From Armatimonadota bacterium (lineage in GTDB: Bacteria > Armatimonadota > Hebobacteria > CAIYQO01), in assembly GCA_029553475.1 (NCBI GenBank), contig JAKPKV010000077.1, positions 27,505 to 91,504 on the forward strand: 64,000 nucleotides of DNA, given 5' to 3'. Each line of letters begins with the position of its first letter. The first letter of the stretch is position 1. The translations under genes and the position numbers were made by a program. Of the stretch, positions 52,644 to 60,879 are shown piece by piece. The notes below the pieces were generated by a model. That model made no database searches. It saw only the letters and a program-made list of their open reading frames with translations, and was not told where the DNA came from.

Positions 52644-53192
52644 TTATCGCCGTTCAAACAACGCCCGCACCCCAGGATGTCGCAGTTGTACCAGCGCGAA
52701 AATCATCACGACGATATACGCCACCATCGGGAACAGATAGCGCACCATCGCGGTAATGATGAGCAGGAGTCCCCATCCGCCGTTATGCACGAACAGCACG
52801 AGTATTACAACCGCAATGGCGTAGGCGAGCTGAATGAGAAGCGTACCGGCAAAGAGCCAGGGAAGGGCGGCGCGCACCCACCGGCGGCGCCGGTGTAACC
52901 CTACCGCAATACTCATCGCCATCGCCGCGACCAGCGCGTGGTACGGGATGGTGCAGAAGAGCGCCACGGACACGGGATCGGCTGACGAAATTGATCCATG
53001 GGTGGTCATCGCATCAGGGATGATTGCCGCGCCGAAGCCAATTGCCCCGAGGAAGTAGGACACCGCAACCACCCACATGATGACGATAATCACCCGCAGG
53101 CGACCGGGTTCCTCAACCACCATCGGCGTCGCTAAAGCTGGCGGTGGCGGCACCGGCGTCGCCCCCCCGCTCCCCGCTACAGGTTCATCCAT
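52644..53192 (-). CDS. four-helix membrane protein of unknown function
   Basis: The product is 182 residues. A proline-rich start (MDEPVAGSGGATPVPPPP) is followed by four predicted membrane helices (VIIVIMWVVAVSYFLGAIGF, LFCTIPYHALVAAMAMSIAV, FAGTLLIQLAYAIAVVILVL, LLLIITAMVRYLFPMVAYIV). GGAG precedes ATG 53192. An upstream in-frame extension is only apparent and is an artefact of the methyltransferase gene. No family is recognised. Confidence 0.7.
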   Translation of the reverse strand: MDEPVAGSGGATPVPPPPALATPMVVEEPGRLRVIIVIMWVVAVSYFLGAIGFGAAIIPDAMTTHGSISSADPVSVALFCTIPYHALVAAMAMSIAVGLHRRRRWVRAALPWLFAGTLLIQLAYAIAVVILVLFVHNGGWGLLLIITAMVRYLFPMVAYIVVMIFALVQLRHPGVRALFERR

Positions 53193-53236
53193 TGAATAAC
53201 TCCTCTGCGCCCTCCGCGGTGAATATTCGATACACG

Positions 53237-53845
53237 CTACTTCACCCCCGCATACACCCGATAGCCGCTCCCCTGCCCGACCTGGGTGACGGTGGAAAAA
53301 TGTTTTTCCATCTCTTTGGCGAAGGTGCGAGCGCCCTGTTTCGTGCGGGCGACGAGGTAGAGGCGGCCGCCGGGAGGGAGGTGGGCGGCGGCGCCGGCGA
53401 TGAGGCTGAAGACCACGGCGTTGCCGGCGCGGATGGGCGGGTTGGTGAGGATGACGTCGAACTGCTCGTCGCCCACCGGGGCAAAGCCCTCGCCCTGGCG
53501 CACTTCGGCGTTGCGCACGGCGTTCGTCTCCAGGTTTTGCCGCGCCAGTTTTACCGCGCGCTCGTTGGGGTCGGTGAGGATGACGCGCGCTGCCGGCGCG
53601 AGTTTTGCGGCGGCGATGCCGATGACGCCGTAGCCGCAGCCGAGGTCGAGGATGCGCCGCGCGCCGGTCAGGTCCATCGCCGTGATGAGCTCCGCGCTGC
53701 CGGGGTCGGTATGCCCGCGCGAGAAGACGCCGCGATCCGTCCACAGCTTCAGCGGGACGCCGCGCAACGTGTCGTCGTAAATCGCCGGCTGGCTCAGCGA
53801 GGTGGGCCGGCTGGTAGAGTAGTGTTCGGATCGGTCGTCAGGCAT
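53237..53845 (-). CDS. RsmC/RlmG-like class I methyltransferase
   Basis: The product is 202 residues. ILDLGCGYGVIGIAAAKLAP binds S-adenosylmethionine. VILTDPNERAVKLARQNLETN and VILTNPPIRAGNAV (motif IV, NPPI) match 16S/23S rRNA guanine-N2 methyltransferases of the RsmC/RlmG type in the single-domain form. It methylates an rRNA guanine, though a small-molecule substrate cannot be excluded. A longer frame upstream is spurious; ATG 53845 opens MPDDRSEHYST, typical of the family. Confidence 0.88.
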   Translation of the reverse strand: MPDDRSEHYSTSRPTSLSQPAIYDDTLRGVPLKLWTDRGVFSRGHTDPGSAELITAMDLTGARRILDLGCGYGVIGIAAAKLAPAARVILTDPNERAVKLARQNLETNAVRNAEVRQGEGFAPVGDEQFDVILTNPPIRAGNAVVFSLIAGAAAHLPPGGRLYLVARTKQGARTFAKEMEKHFSTVTQVGQGSGYRVYAGVK

Positions 53846-53905
53846 GCACGCATATTTCCGGCACAACGGGCGGTTCCCTGCCGGGTTGCCGGTCCAGCGC
53901 CGTGT

Positions 53906-53911
53906 TATAAT
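53906..53911 (+). promoter_or_regulatory. -10 box TATAAT before the 53963 gene
   Basis: A perfect TATAAT lies 51 bases before the start codon. A -35-like TTGCCG is 14 bases upstream of it, shorter than usual. Confidence 0.5.
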
Positions 53912-53962
53912 ACGATATTGTGACATGCGCCGACGCATCCGTCTGCCGAGAAGGAGCCCAGT

Positions 53963-55417
53963 ATGCGCACCCTTGCCTGCGGTATCCTCGCCTGTTTGCT
54001 CGTTGGCCTCGCCGCCGCGCAGGAGGCGCACGATCCCTACGAAGTGGCGAACCTGTTGCGACAGATTCCGCCGTTGACGCACGACGCGGCCGGGCGCTGG
54101 CCGGTGATCTGCTGGGAGCCGTTCATCACGACGGCGCGGGATGACGGCTTCCGGCAGGGGACGCCGCTGCCGGTGGAGACGTACCGCGCGCTGCACCGGC
54201 GCGGGCTGGCGGCGGCGGTGCGGCTGGACGTGAAATATATCCCGATGGCGCTGGCGATACAGCGGGCGGGGATGCCGGTGATCATCATGGAGGGCGGCGG
54301 GGGCAACGCGCCGGGATCGGACGCGCCCGATGCGCTGCATACATTGCCGCGGGATTTCACGCCGAAGGGCGGCGTGCATCCCTGCCCGCTGCTGCTGGCC
54401 GGCTGGCACAACCGCGCGATGCAGGTGCGCGAGACGCTGAAGGCGTTCACCGACGCCGGGGTGACGGTGAACGCGGCGTGGCTGGACTGGGAGAACCAGC
54501 CGATCTGGGGGACGAATGAGTGGGAGCAGTCGAAGCACTGCTCGCGGTGCGCGAAGCTCTTTCCGCCGAGCGTGCTGCGCGACTATCCGTCCTACCGCGC
54601 CTTCATCCTGCGCTTTCGCCAGCACTTGTTCAGCACCTACCTCTGCGCGCCGGTGCTGGAAGCGTATCCCGGATGCAGCGTGACGAACTGGTCGGTGGTC
54701 TGCTCCACCCCGGAGCGCCCGGCCACGCACTACTGGGGCCGCTTCCTCTTCCCGCCGATGGACGGGGGGCTGTTCACCGCGACGAACCCGGTGGCCTACG
54801 GCAACGACATTTACCACGCGCTGCACTGGAAGACCTACTTCGGCGACCTGCCGCTCACCCAGGACCGCATGGACCGGCTGTACCTGCACGTGATGTTCTC
54901 GCAGCTCTCGGACGACGCCGCGAACCTGGCGCAATGGGCGCCGGAGAAGCAGAGCATCCCGTGGGTGTGCCGGTACTGCCCGGACATGGAGGATGAGACG
55001 ATCCCCATCCTCGACCGGGCGCGCTACCGGGAGTTCCTGCGCCACGTCTGGCTGCGCGGCGCCGACGGCCTGCAGGTCTTCAACGCGCGCCGGCCCACGC
55101 GGCCGCACCTCCGTCTGGAAGAGGTGCAGGACGCGGTGGCGAGCCTGGACGAGATGCTGCGCTATCGCCGATTCCTGGAGGGCGGCACGGTGATGACCAC
55201 CGCCGTCCCGCACCCCGGCGAGGACGGCGCCATCTGGTCGGGCCTGCGGCTCGGCGACGAAGCCATCGTGCGCGCCTTCACGCTGGCGGCCCAGCCCGCC
55301 ACCCTCGTCTTCACCCCGTGGGAGGACGCGGCGATCCTCGCGCTGGAGGCGCCGCCGGCGGGGGCGACGTACCATCTGTCTCGCGATGGCGAGCGGGTGC
55401 GGGTGGTGAAGGAGTAG
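53963..55417 (+). CDS. secreted protein, possible glycoside-hydrolase-like barrel
   Basis: The product is 484 residues with a signal peptide (MRTLACGILACLLVGLAAAQ). The mature part reads like a TIM barrel: WPVICWEPFITTARDDGF, GMPVIIMEGGGGN, VNAAWLDWENQPIWGTNEWEQSKHCSRC and HVWLRGADGLQVFNARRP. The acidic residues in LDWEN are candidates for a catalytic site, but I do not recognise the family. The C-terminal ~90 residues form a beta-sandwich. AAGGAG precedes ATG 53963. A polysaccharide-related role is inferred from the fold and the window context. Confidence 0.65.
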   Translation: MRTLACGILACLLVGLAAAQEAHDPYEVANLLRQIPPLTHDAAGRWPVICWEPFITTARDDGFRQGTPLPVETYRALHRRGLAAAVRLDVKYIPMALAIQRAGMPVIIMEGGGGNAPGSDAPDALHTLPRDFTPKGGVHPCPLLLAGWHNRAMQVRETLKAFTDAGVTVNAAWLDWENQPIWGTNEWEQSKHCSRCAKLFPPSVLRDYPSYRAFILRFRQHLFSTYLCAPVLEAYPGCSVTNWSVVCSTPERPATHYWGRFLFPPMDGGLFTATNPVAYGNDIYHALHWKTYFGDLPLTQDRMDRLYLHVMFSQLSDDAANLAQWAPEKQSIPWVCRYCPDMEDETIPILDRARYREFLRHVWLRGADGLQVFNARRPTRPHLRLEEVQDAVASLDEMLRYRRFLEGGTVMTTAVPHPGEDGAIWSGLRLGDEAIVRAFTLAAQPATLVFTPWEDAAILALEAPPAGATYHLSRDGERVRVVKE

Positions 55418-55847
55418 GGATTGCCCCCCGTCGCGGACACCGCGGGCGGGGGCGATCCCGGCTCCCGCCCGCGGTTGCTGGGGCATCCTGCCCATCCCAC
55501 CTCTCAGGAGGCTCGTGAGGGTGCAGGTGACGTTCGATGGCTCACGGCCATGCCTATGATACCCGCCGTCATCCGGCGCGCGGCGGCAAAAACGCGCGGC
55601 GCGGGCCGAATGTATGGGATTCAGGCAGCGACCCGCGCCCCTTCCCACGGGGGCGCGCGCGCCCACCGGCGGCAGGTGGGCGGGCCGGGATGCCGCCCTG
55701 TATGCGAGGGCGCAGGGGGGGCAGCAACCAGAGCAGAGAGGGGGACAGCAGCGCCCCGCGGGCGCGCGGGGATTGTGCAATTTCCGAAAAAGCTGTACCG
55801 TGTGAGCGCGCGCCGCGGGACGGACGCGCCGGAAGCGGAAATACATC
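55418..55847. other. 430-bp gap without a supported gene
   Basis: Several GC-rich inverted stretches occur (for example CCGCGGGCGGGGGCGATC and GATCCCGGCTCCCGCCCGCGG near 55438-55476). I looked for a cobalamin or metal riboswitch because a metal-type exporter follows, but no B12-box-like sequence was seen. Confidence 0.5.
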
Positions 55848-56675
55848 ATGCACGCGATCTTCGACCTGCTCAACGCCATGCCGTTTCTCGGCGCGATCCT
55901 CTGGGGCATTCTGCACGGGCTCACGCCGCACGGGCATTCCTGGCTGGTGATGCTGCCCTTCGCGCTGGGAGGCATCACCGCGCGCGGCATGCTGCGGCTG
56001 GCCGCCGCCTACGGGCTGGGGATGGTGGTGGTGGCGGCCGCCACCGGCGCCCTGCTCGGCTCGCTGGCGCGGGTGGTGCCGGAAGCCTGGCACCACGGGG
56101 TGGAGATCGGCGTGGGGGTGATGCTCCTGGTGATGGGGCTGGCGTTCGTCATCCGCCCGGATTCCGTGCATCACACCATGGATCACATCTGCGGCGAGCA
56201 TTGCCACACCAGCGGCGAGCAAAAACTGCTGCGCTCGGGCACCATGGCCGGCCTCTTTCTGGTGGGCGTGCTCAGCATGCTCATTCCCTGTCCCACCAAT
56301 TACTGGCTGTACGGGCAGTCCTTCGTCTCGCGCTCGCCGGTGGACGGCGCGGTCCTCTTCGTCGCCTACGCGCTGAGCACCAGCGTGACGATCTGCGTGG
56401 TGGCGATGCTGATGGCCTCCTCGCGCGCCCTGCTCGCCCCGCTGGAGCGGAAAGGCAACCGCCTGCTCATCCTCCGCCTCAGCGGCGTCATCGTCCTCCT
56501 CGCCGGCGCGTGGATGCTCTGGCTCGGCTTCAATCCGCACGACCATCACGGCGACGACCACGAGCATGCACGGGGGGCGCGGCCGGCGACGGTGTGGCAG
56601 ATGGCACAGGCGAATGATCGCTGTGGACTAGAGGCGTTCCCATTCCTCGATGCTGATTCCGGCCTGCCGGAGTAG
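55848..56675 (+). CDS. TauE/UreH/NiCoT-like membrane transporter
   Basis: The product is 275 residues with about six membrane helices. ILWGILHGLTPHGHSWLVMLPFALGG near residue 17 resembles the first helix of metal exporters of the NiCoT, RcnA or UreH type. A His-rich loop or tail (HDHHGDDHEHARG at about 232-244) and the HTMDHICGEHCHTSGE segment suggest metal binding. It could move nickel, cobalt or another solute. The last ~16 residues overlap the 3' end of the convergent broken hicA, so the natural C-terminus may have been altered. Confidence 0.7.
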   Translation: MHAIFDLLNAMPFLGAILWGILHGLTPHGHSWLVMLPFALGGITARGMLRLAAAYGLGMVVVAAATGALLGSLARVVPEAWHHGVEIGVGVMLLVMGLAFVIRPDSVHHTMDHICGEHCHTSGEQKLLRSGTMAGLFLVGVLSMLIPCPTNYWLYGQSFVSRSPVDGAVLFVAYALSTSVTICVVAMLMASSRALLAPLERKGNRLLILRLSGVIVLLAGAWMLWLGFNPHDHHGDDHEHARGARPATVWQMAQANDRCGLEAFPFLDADSGLPE

Positions 56676-56848
56676 CGAGCGTAGCGTTCCGGATGTGACT
56701 TCACGATGGCGTGGAACCACCGCAGTGCGTGTGCCTTCATCGGTGAATCGGGCGAATTTCACGTGGCTGCCCGTCTGTCCGACCTCCGAAAGCCCGCCGC
56801 CAGCAAACGTCGCCGCACCTCGCGATACGGCGCGGGGTTAGGCGGCAT
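56628..56848 (-). pseudogene. hicA: hicA toxin (HicA/YcfA), frameshifted
   Basis: From ATG 56848 the frame reads MPPNPAPYREVRRRLLAAGF. A second frame then continues EVGQTGSHVKFAR...AVVPRHREVTSGTLRSLLRQAGISIEEWERL to TAG 56628. Together they give a complete HicA of about 73 residues with the conserved Gly-Ser-His (GSHVKF) active-site motif and the LRSLLRQAGIS end. The junction is near 56787-56792 and needs one extra base. The ATG overlaps the hicB stop by 11 bases. HicA cleaves mRNA; here the toxin is inactive unless the shift is a sequencing error. Confidence 0.85.
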
Positions 56849-57044
56849 GCAGGTCCACCTCAATACTGGCAACATCGTGCGGGATAGTGGCAACCGGTGG
56901 AGTGAAGTGCAACTGAATCGCCTCGCGCAGATTCGTCAGCGCTTCTTCACGGGTGCGGCCCTGGCTGGCGATGTCCACCTCGTGGCACTGTGCGACATAC
57001 CAGCCGTCTTCCTGCCAGATACTTGCGGAAAAGCGTTGCATCAT
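56838..57044 (-). CDS. hicB: HicB-family antitoxin
   Basis: The product is 68 residues. FSASIWQEDGWYVAQCHEVDIASQGRTREEALTNLREAIQLHF is the partial RNase H-like fold of HicB/UPF0150. It neutralises HicA. Short versions like this lack the C-terminal DNA-binding domain. Two adjacent ATGs (57044 and 57041) are possible starts. The gene lies just after folK and overlaps the broken hicA. Confidence 0.9.
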   Translation of the reverse strand: MMQRFSASIWQEDGWYVAQCHEVDIASQGRTREEALTNLREAIQLHFTPPVATIPHDVASIEVDLHAA

Positions 57045-57063
57045 GGTGGCGTCCTCAGACTTA

Positions 57064-57540
57064 TTATACCATGCCCGCATCGTCCGGCAACGCCGCCAGC
57101 CATTCCCGCACCGTCTTCCCCCCAATGACCAGTTCCGGGGCGATCTCCGCCAGCGGGTCCAGCACGAAGCGCCGTTGGGTGAGGTAGGGATGCGGCAGGC
57201 GCAGCGCCGGGGTGTCGCGCGTCTCGCCCTCATACACGAGCAGGTCAATATCCACCGTGCGCGGCCCCCACGGTTCCGTCCGCCGGCGGCCGAGATCGGT
57301 CTCGATGGCCCGCGCCGCCGCCAGCAGCGCTTCCGGCGACAGCGCCGTCTCCAGCGCCACCGCCATGTTCAGGAAGGCGGGCTGGTCCGTCTTGCCCCAC
57401 GGCGGCGTTTCGATGACGCGGGACGCCGCCGCCAGCCGCGTATCCGGCAACGCCGCCAGCCGCGCCACCGCCGCGCGCAGGCAGCCGGCGCGGTCGCCCA
57501 GGTTGGAGCCGAGGGAGAGATAGACGCGGTGCGTGGTCAT
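57064..57540 (-). CDS. folK: 2-amino-4-hydroxy-6-hydroxymethyldihydropteridine pyrophosphokinase
   Basis: The product is 158 residues. VYLSLGSNLGDR opens the protein. ETPPWGKTDQPAFLNMAVALET and RTEPWGPRTVDIDLLVYEG (with the DIDLL metal-binding segment) and LRLPHPYLTQRRFVLDPLAEIAP are all HPPK blocks. It pyrophosphorylates hydroxymethyl-dihydropterin in folate synthesis. folP and folB are not adjacent. Confidence 0.95.
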   Translation of the reverse strand: MTTHRVYLSLGSNLGDRAGCLRAAVARLAALPDTRLAAASRVIETPPWGKTDQPAFLNMAVALETALSPEALLAAARAIETDLGRRRTEPWGPRTVDIDLLVYEGETRDTPALRLPHPYLTQRRFVLDPLAEIAPELVIGGKTVREWLAALPDDAGMV

Positions 57541-57591
57541 GGGTTCATGCTAGCGGGGCGCGGGACGCCTGTCAACACGCGTGGGCGGCTA

Positions 57592-57621
57592 TTGTCCCCA
57601 GCCGCGGGAACGCGGTACAAT
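57592..57621 (+). promoter_or_regulatory. promoter TTGTCC-18-TACAAT
   Basis: The -35 is at 57592-57597 and the -10 at 57616-57621. GGAGGA follows and the GTG start is at 57643. Confidence 0.7.
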
Positions 57622-57642
57622 ACCCCCCGGAGGAACGGTCTC

Positions 57643-58128
57643 GTGCTGGATATTCTTCGCATGTTGGAACAGGACGGCCGCCTGACCGCCGAGCAGCTTG
57701 CCGAGCGCAGCGGGCGGCACGTTGACGAGGTGCGCCGCCTGGTCGCGGAGGCGGAGCAGGCGGGCATCATCCGCAAATACAAGGCGGTGATCAACTGGGA
57801 GCGCGTGGAGGGCGGCGAGCAGGACACCTACGCCTTCATCGAGGTGAAGGTGGCGCCGCAGCGCAGCGTGGGCTTCGACGCCATCGCCGAGCGCATCATG
57901 CGCTTCCCGGAGGTGCAGTCACTCTACCTGCTCTCCGGCAGCTACGACCTGCATGTGGTGGTGAAGGGCAAGGATCTGCGCGACGTCGCCCGCTTCGTCT
58001 CCACCAAGCTGTCCGCCCTCGACACCGTGCTCAGCACCACCACCCATTTCGTGCTGCGCTGCTACAAGGTGGACGGCGACATCCTGGAGGACGGCGAGGC
58101 GCCGGATCGGCTGCCGGTATCACCGTAG
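57643..58128 (+). CDS. Lrp/AsnC-family transcriptional regulator
   Basis: The product is 161 residues from GTG 57643, with GGAGGA upstream. Residues 1-60 form a winged helix-turn-helix (ILRMLEQDGRLTAEQLAERSGRHVDEVRRLVAEAEQAGIIRKYKAVINW). Residues 65-145 form the ligand-binding RAM domain (YAFIEVKVAPQRSVGFDAIAERI...LYLLSGSYDLHVVVKGKDLRDVARFV). It likely senses an amino acid or other small ligand. A long in-frame extension upstream is spurious. Confidence 0.92.
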   Translation: MLDILRMLEQDGRLTAEQLAERSGRHVDEVRRLVAEAEQAGIIRKYKAVINWERVEGGEQDTYAFIEVKVAPQRSVGFDAIAERIMRFPEVQSLYLLSGSYDLHVVVKGKDLRDVARFVSTKLSALDTVLSTTTHFVLRCYKVDGDILEDGEAPDRLPVSP

Positions 58129-58161
58129 TTTTTTGGCGCGCGCCGCGCTGAACCATGACCC

Positions 58162-58198
58162 CTCGCGCCCCGGAGGAAAGACCCTTCCGGGGCGCGAG
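58162..58198 (+). terminator. 13-bp hairpin between convergent genes
   Basis: CTCGCGCCCCGGA pairs perfectly with TCCGGGGCGCGAG around an 11-base loop. No T tract. It may serve both the regulator gene and the gene ending at 58216. Confidence 0.6.
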
Positions 58199-58215
58199 CG
58201 CACGCGAGCCCCGCG

Positions 58216-59130
58216 TTATGGCGCGCCGGTGGCGGCGGGGTAGCCGTTCGTCACCGCCCCGGTATTCATCATCTCCGTCGTGCCGAGGACCTGCGGCGAC
58301 CCGGAGGCGGGCGGCACGATGATGACCGTCCCCGCCGGCAGCACGATGGCCGACCCCGGCTGCACGGTCATGCCCGGATACATCTCTGTCGCGCCGAGCA
58401 CCTGCGGGGTGCCGGCCGTGGGCACGGCGGCCGCCGTCGTGCCGCTCCACCAGTTCGCCGCCGCCAGGTTCTGCTGGGAGGTGGAGACGTTGCCCAGCGC
58501 GGTCGAGTAGTTCGTGTGCCACGTCTGCAGCCAGGCGTTGCCGGCGAAGGCCGGCTGATACGCGCCGGGCGAGCTTTGCTGGAAGCCGGTGCGGTACTGG
58601 GCGAACTGCTGCGTCGCCGGCTGCCAGTAGGCGGCGGTGAAGGTATTCAGCCGCTGCGCCAGATAGGGGCGCTGGTCGGCGGGGATCGCGCTGAGTTCCC
58701 GGTTGAAAGCGGCGATGTCGTTGCTCAGCGTCATCGCCTCCATCTGCAGCTGCAGCGCGGTGGCGCGGTCGAACTGCGCGGTCGGATTCGCGGCCACCTG
58801 CTGGCGAAAGATCTCCTCCCGCGTCTGCAGCGCATTCATGCGGTCCACCAGCGTCTGTCCGCGCAGCTCCAGTGAGGCGGCGCGGAGATCGGCGCGGGCG
58901 GCGCGCAGCTCGTTGATCAGGCAGGCGGTCTCCATCGAGATATTGGCCGGGCAGCCGGGCAGCGTCGTCATCGTCGTGCCCGCGACGGTCACCCCGGTCG
59001 TGGTGGTGGTCGTCGTGCCGGTCACCCCCGCCGCGCCCGGGGTCGGCGACGCCGGCACGGTCGTGGTCGCGGCGGCCAGCGCCAGGCTGCCGAATGCCGC
59101 CATCGCCACCATCACAGTGAACATCCTCAT
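58216..59130 (-). CDS. secreted Thr/Ala-rich protein with a repeated PQVLGxTEM motif
   Basis: The product is 304 residues with a signal peptide (MRMFTVMVAMAAFGSLALAAA). A Thr-rich linker (GVTGTTTTTTTGVTV) is followed by a helical domain (INELRAARADLRAASLELRGQ...QREEI). The tail has two copies of a PQVLGATEM/PQVLGTTEM motif about 40 residues apart. A near-perfect AAGGAGGT lies seven bases before ATG 59130. No family is recognised. A surface-associated or periplasmic scaffold is possible. Confidence 0.7.
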   Translation of the reverse strand: MRMFTVMVAMAAFGSLALAAATTTVPASPTPGAAGVTGTTTTTTTGVTVAGTTMTTLPGCPANISMETACLINELRAARADLRAASLELRGQTLVDRMNALQTREEIFRQQVAANPTAQFDRATALQLQMEAMTLSNDIAAFNRELSAIPADQRPYLAQRLNTFTAAYWQPATQQFAQYRTGFQQSSPGAYQPAFAGNAWLQTWHTNYSTALGNVSTSQQNLAAANWWSGTTAAAVPTAGTPQVLGATEMYPGMTVQPGSAIVLPAGTVIIVPPASGSPQVLGTTEMMNTGAVTNGYPAATGAP

Positions 59131-59320
59131 ACGGTACCTCCTTGATGGAAGAGTTGTCGCGCTGTCATTCTGCCACGTGACGGCGGGGATGATGAGCGGG
59201 AATGGCCCAAAGGCGCGGGAATGTGCACTCCCCCGCACCGGCGCGGGAGGAATAGGCCACACGCGGGGGAGGGCGACGCGGGGCATGGCGGCTCATGGGC
59301 ACGCGGATGCGGACGGATGT

Positions 59321-60319
59321 CTAAAAGTGCGTGAAGCCCCAGGGGAGCGGCTCCGCGTGTGCGCCATGGGCCAGTAGGATGTCGGCTGAATCGTCCATCG
59401 AGCCGATGCGGGCCAACGGCAGCGGCGCCAGCCGCGCGCGCAGCGGCGCCTCCGCCGCGGGCGGGGCGGTGAAGAGCAGCTCAAAATCCTCGCCGCCGTA
59501 CAGCGCCAGCGCCAGCGGGTCGGCGGGCGTCCCCCGCGCGGCGAGCCAGCCGCCGGCGTCATTGACCAGCGGCGGGACTGGCAGCGCGTCCCGCTCCACG
59601 CGGGCGCCGACGCCGCTCATCCGGCAGAGGCGGTGCAGGTCGGTCGCCACGCCGTCGCTCAGGTCCATCATCGCCGTCACCAGGCCGCTGGCCGCCAGCG
59701 CGCGGGCGGCGGCCAGGCGTGGCCGCGGACACATTTGCGCGTCCACGCAGGGCTGCAAGGCGTCCGGCCAGCGCACGCCGCTCTCCAGCAGGCGCAGGCC
59801 GGCGGCGGCCAGCCCGAGGGCGCCGGTGACGTAGAGCGCGTCGCCGGGGCGGGCGCCGGCGCGGGTGAGGAGCTCGCCCGCCGCCACGCGGCCCAGCACG
59901 GTGAAGGTGAGGGTGAGCGGCCCGGCGGAACGGATGGTATCGCCGCCGATGATGTCCACGCCGGCGTCCTCGGCCAGCCGGGCGATGCCGCGGTACAGCG
60001 CGACGGCGTCCTCGGCCGGCCACGCCGGGGGCGCGGCGAGGGCGACCACGGCATGGGTGGGGGTGCCGCCCATGGCGGCGATATCGGAGAGGTTCTGCGC
60101 CAGGCCCTTCCAGCCCAGCGCGCCCGGATCGCCCCACGCCAGCCGGAAATGGACGTGCTCCATCAGCAGGTCGGTGGTGATCAGCAGCAACTCGCCGCCG
60201 GGCCATTCCACCGCGGCGGCGTCGTCACCGATAGCCAGGCGCGCGTGGCGCGCCGGCGGCAGACACCCGGCGAGGGCGGCGATGAGCGCGTCTTCGCCGG
60301 GCAGCGGCGCCGCTGTCAC
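59321..60319 (-). CDS. thiL: thiamine-monophosphate kinase
   Basis: The product is 332 residues. IGDDAAAVEWPGGELLLITTDLLMEHVHFRL and GWKGLAQNLSDIAAMGGTPTHAVVALAAP are ThiL blocks. GGDTIRSAGPLTLTFTVLGR and LSDGVATDLHRLCRMSGVGARV follow. It phosphorylates thiamine monophosphate to the diphosphate. The GTG start overlaps the stop of the upstream gene as GTGA (60316-60319), so the two are coupled. Confidence 0.95.
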   Translation of the reverse strand: MTAAPLPGEDALIAALAGCLPPARHARLAIGDDAAAVEWPGGELLLITTDLLMEHVHFRLAWGDPGALGWKGLAQNLSDIAAMGGTPTHAVVALAAPPAWPAEDAVALYRGIARLAEDAGVDIIGGDTIRSAGPLTLTFTVLGRVAAGELLTRAGARPGDALYVTGALGLAAAGLRLLESGVRWPDALQPCVDAQMCPRPRLAAARALAASGLVTAMMDLSDGVATDLHRLCRMSGVGARVERDALPVPPLVNDAGGWLAARGTPADPLALALYGGEDFELLFTAPPAAEAPLRARLAPLPLARIGSMDDSADILLAHGAHAEPLPWGFTHF

Positions 60320-60756
60320 GGCGTCTGCGCTTTCGGCTTCTCGATGTAGAAGACTTTCCACGCCCCATCCGCCTGCCGCAGATACAGCTTGAAGGCGCCG
60401 CAGGCCACGGTGGCCATCCCCTTCGCTTCCACCGGCGGAATGGTAGTGTCGCGCGCCATCTGCGCCAGATCGGCGTACGACCACGAGACTTCGTCCCGCT
60501 TCATGAAGGCGCCGCCGGGGGCGATGGCGCCGAATTTGATGCTCACCACGCGCGCGCCGGCGCTGATGATTTTCACATTGCGCGCGTCCGTCGCCCGCTC
60601 CACGGCGGCCAGGTCATTGTTCGCAATCGCCGCCAGGAAGGCCTCGGCCGCGCGCACCACCGGGTCGTTGGCGGTGCTGCGCATCGAGACCGTGCCGATG
60701 AGCAGCACCAGCACCACCATGCCGAGAAAAATGAAGAATGTGGTCGAAGAACGCAT
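60316..60756 (-). CDS. membrane-anchored NTF2-like protein
   Basis: The product is 146 residues. An N-terminal membrane helix (FFIFLGMVVLVLLIG) is followed by an NTF2-like domain (VVRAAEAFLAAIANNDLAAVERATDARN...GAWKVFYIEKP), like the gene at 17242. It is coupled to thiL by a four-base overlap. The role is unknown; the coupling may be accidental. Confidence 0.7.
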   Translation of the reverse strand: MRSSTTFFIFLGMVVLVLLIGTVSMRSTANDPVVRAAEAFLAAIANNDLAAVERATDARNVKIISAGARVVSIKFGAIAPGGAFMKRDEVSWSYADLAQMARDTTIPPVEAKGMATVACGAFKLYLRQADGAWKVFYIEKPKAQTP

Positions 60757-60879
60757 CGTCGCCTGCTCCTCCCAAAGTGACCGCGCGAGCGAGCCGGGGC
60801 TCCGCGCGTGAGTATTATACCGCAGGAACGCCCGGATTTGAACATGCCCCGTTTGGCGAGGTGTTCCGGACGCCAGGGG

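Noticed and set aside
55418..55847. Cobalamin or metal riboswitch before the exporter gene
   Set aside because: I looked for a B12 box and conserved paired segments and found only generic GC-rich inverted stretches.
53237..55990. 917-residue frame ending in a methyltransferase
   Set aside because: Only the last ~200 residues are real. The earlier part is antisense to the gene at 53963 and is not protein-like.
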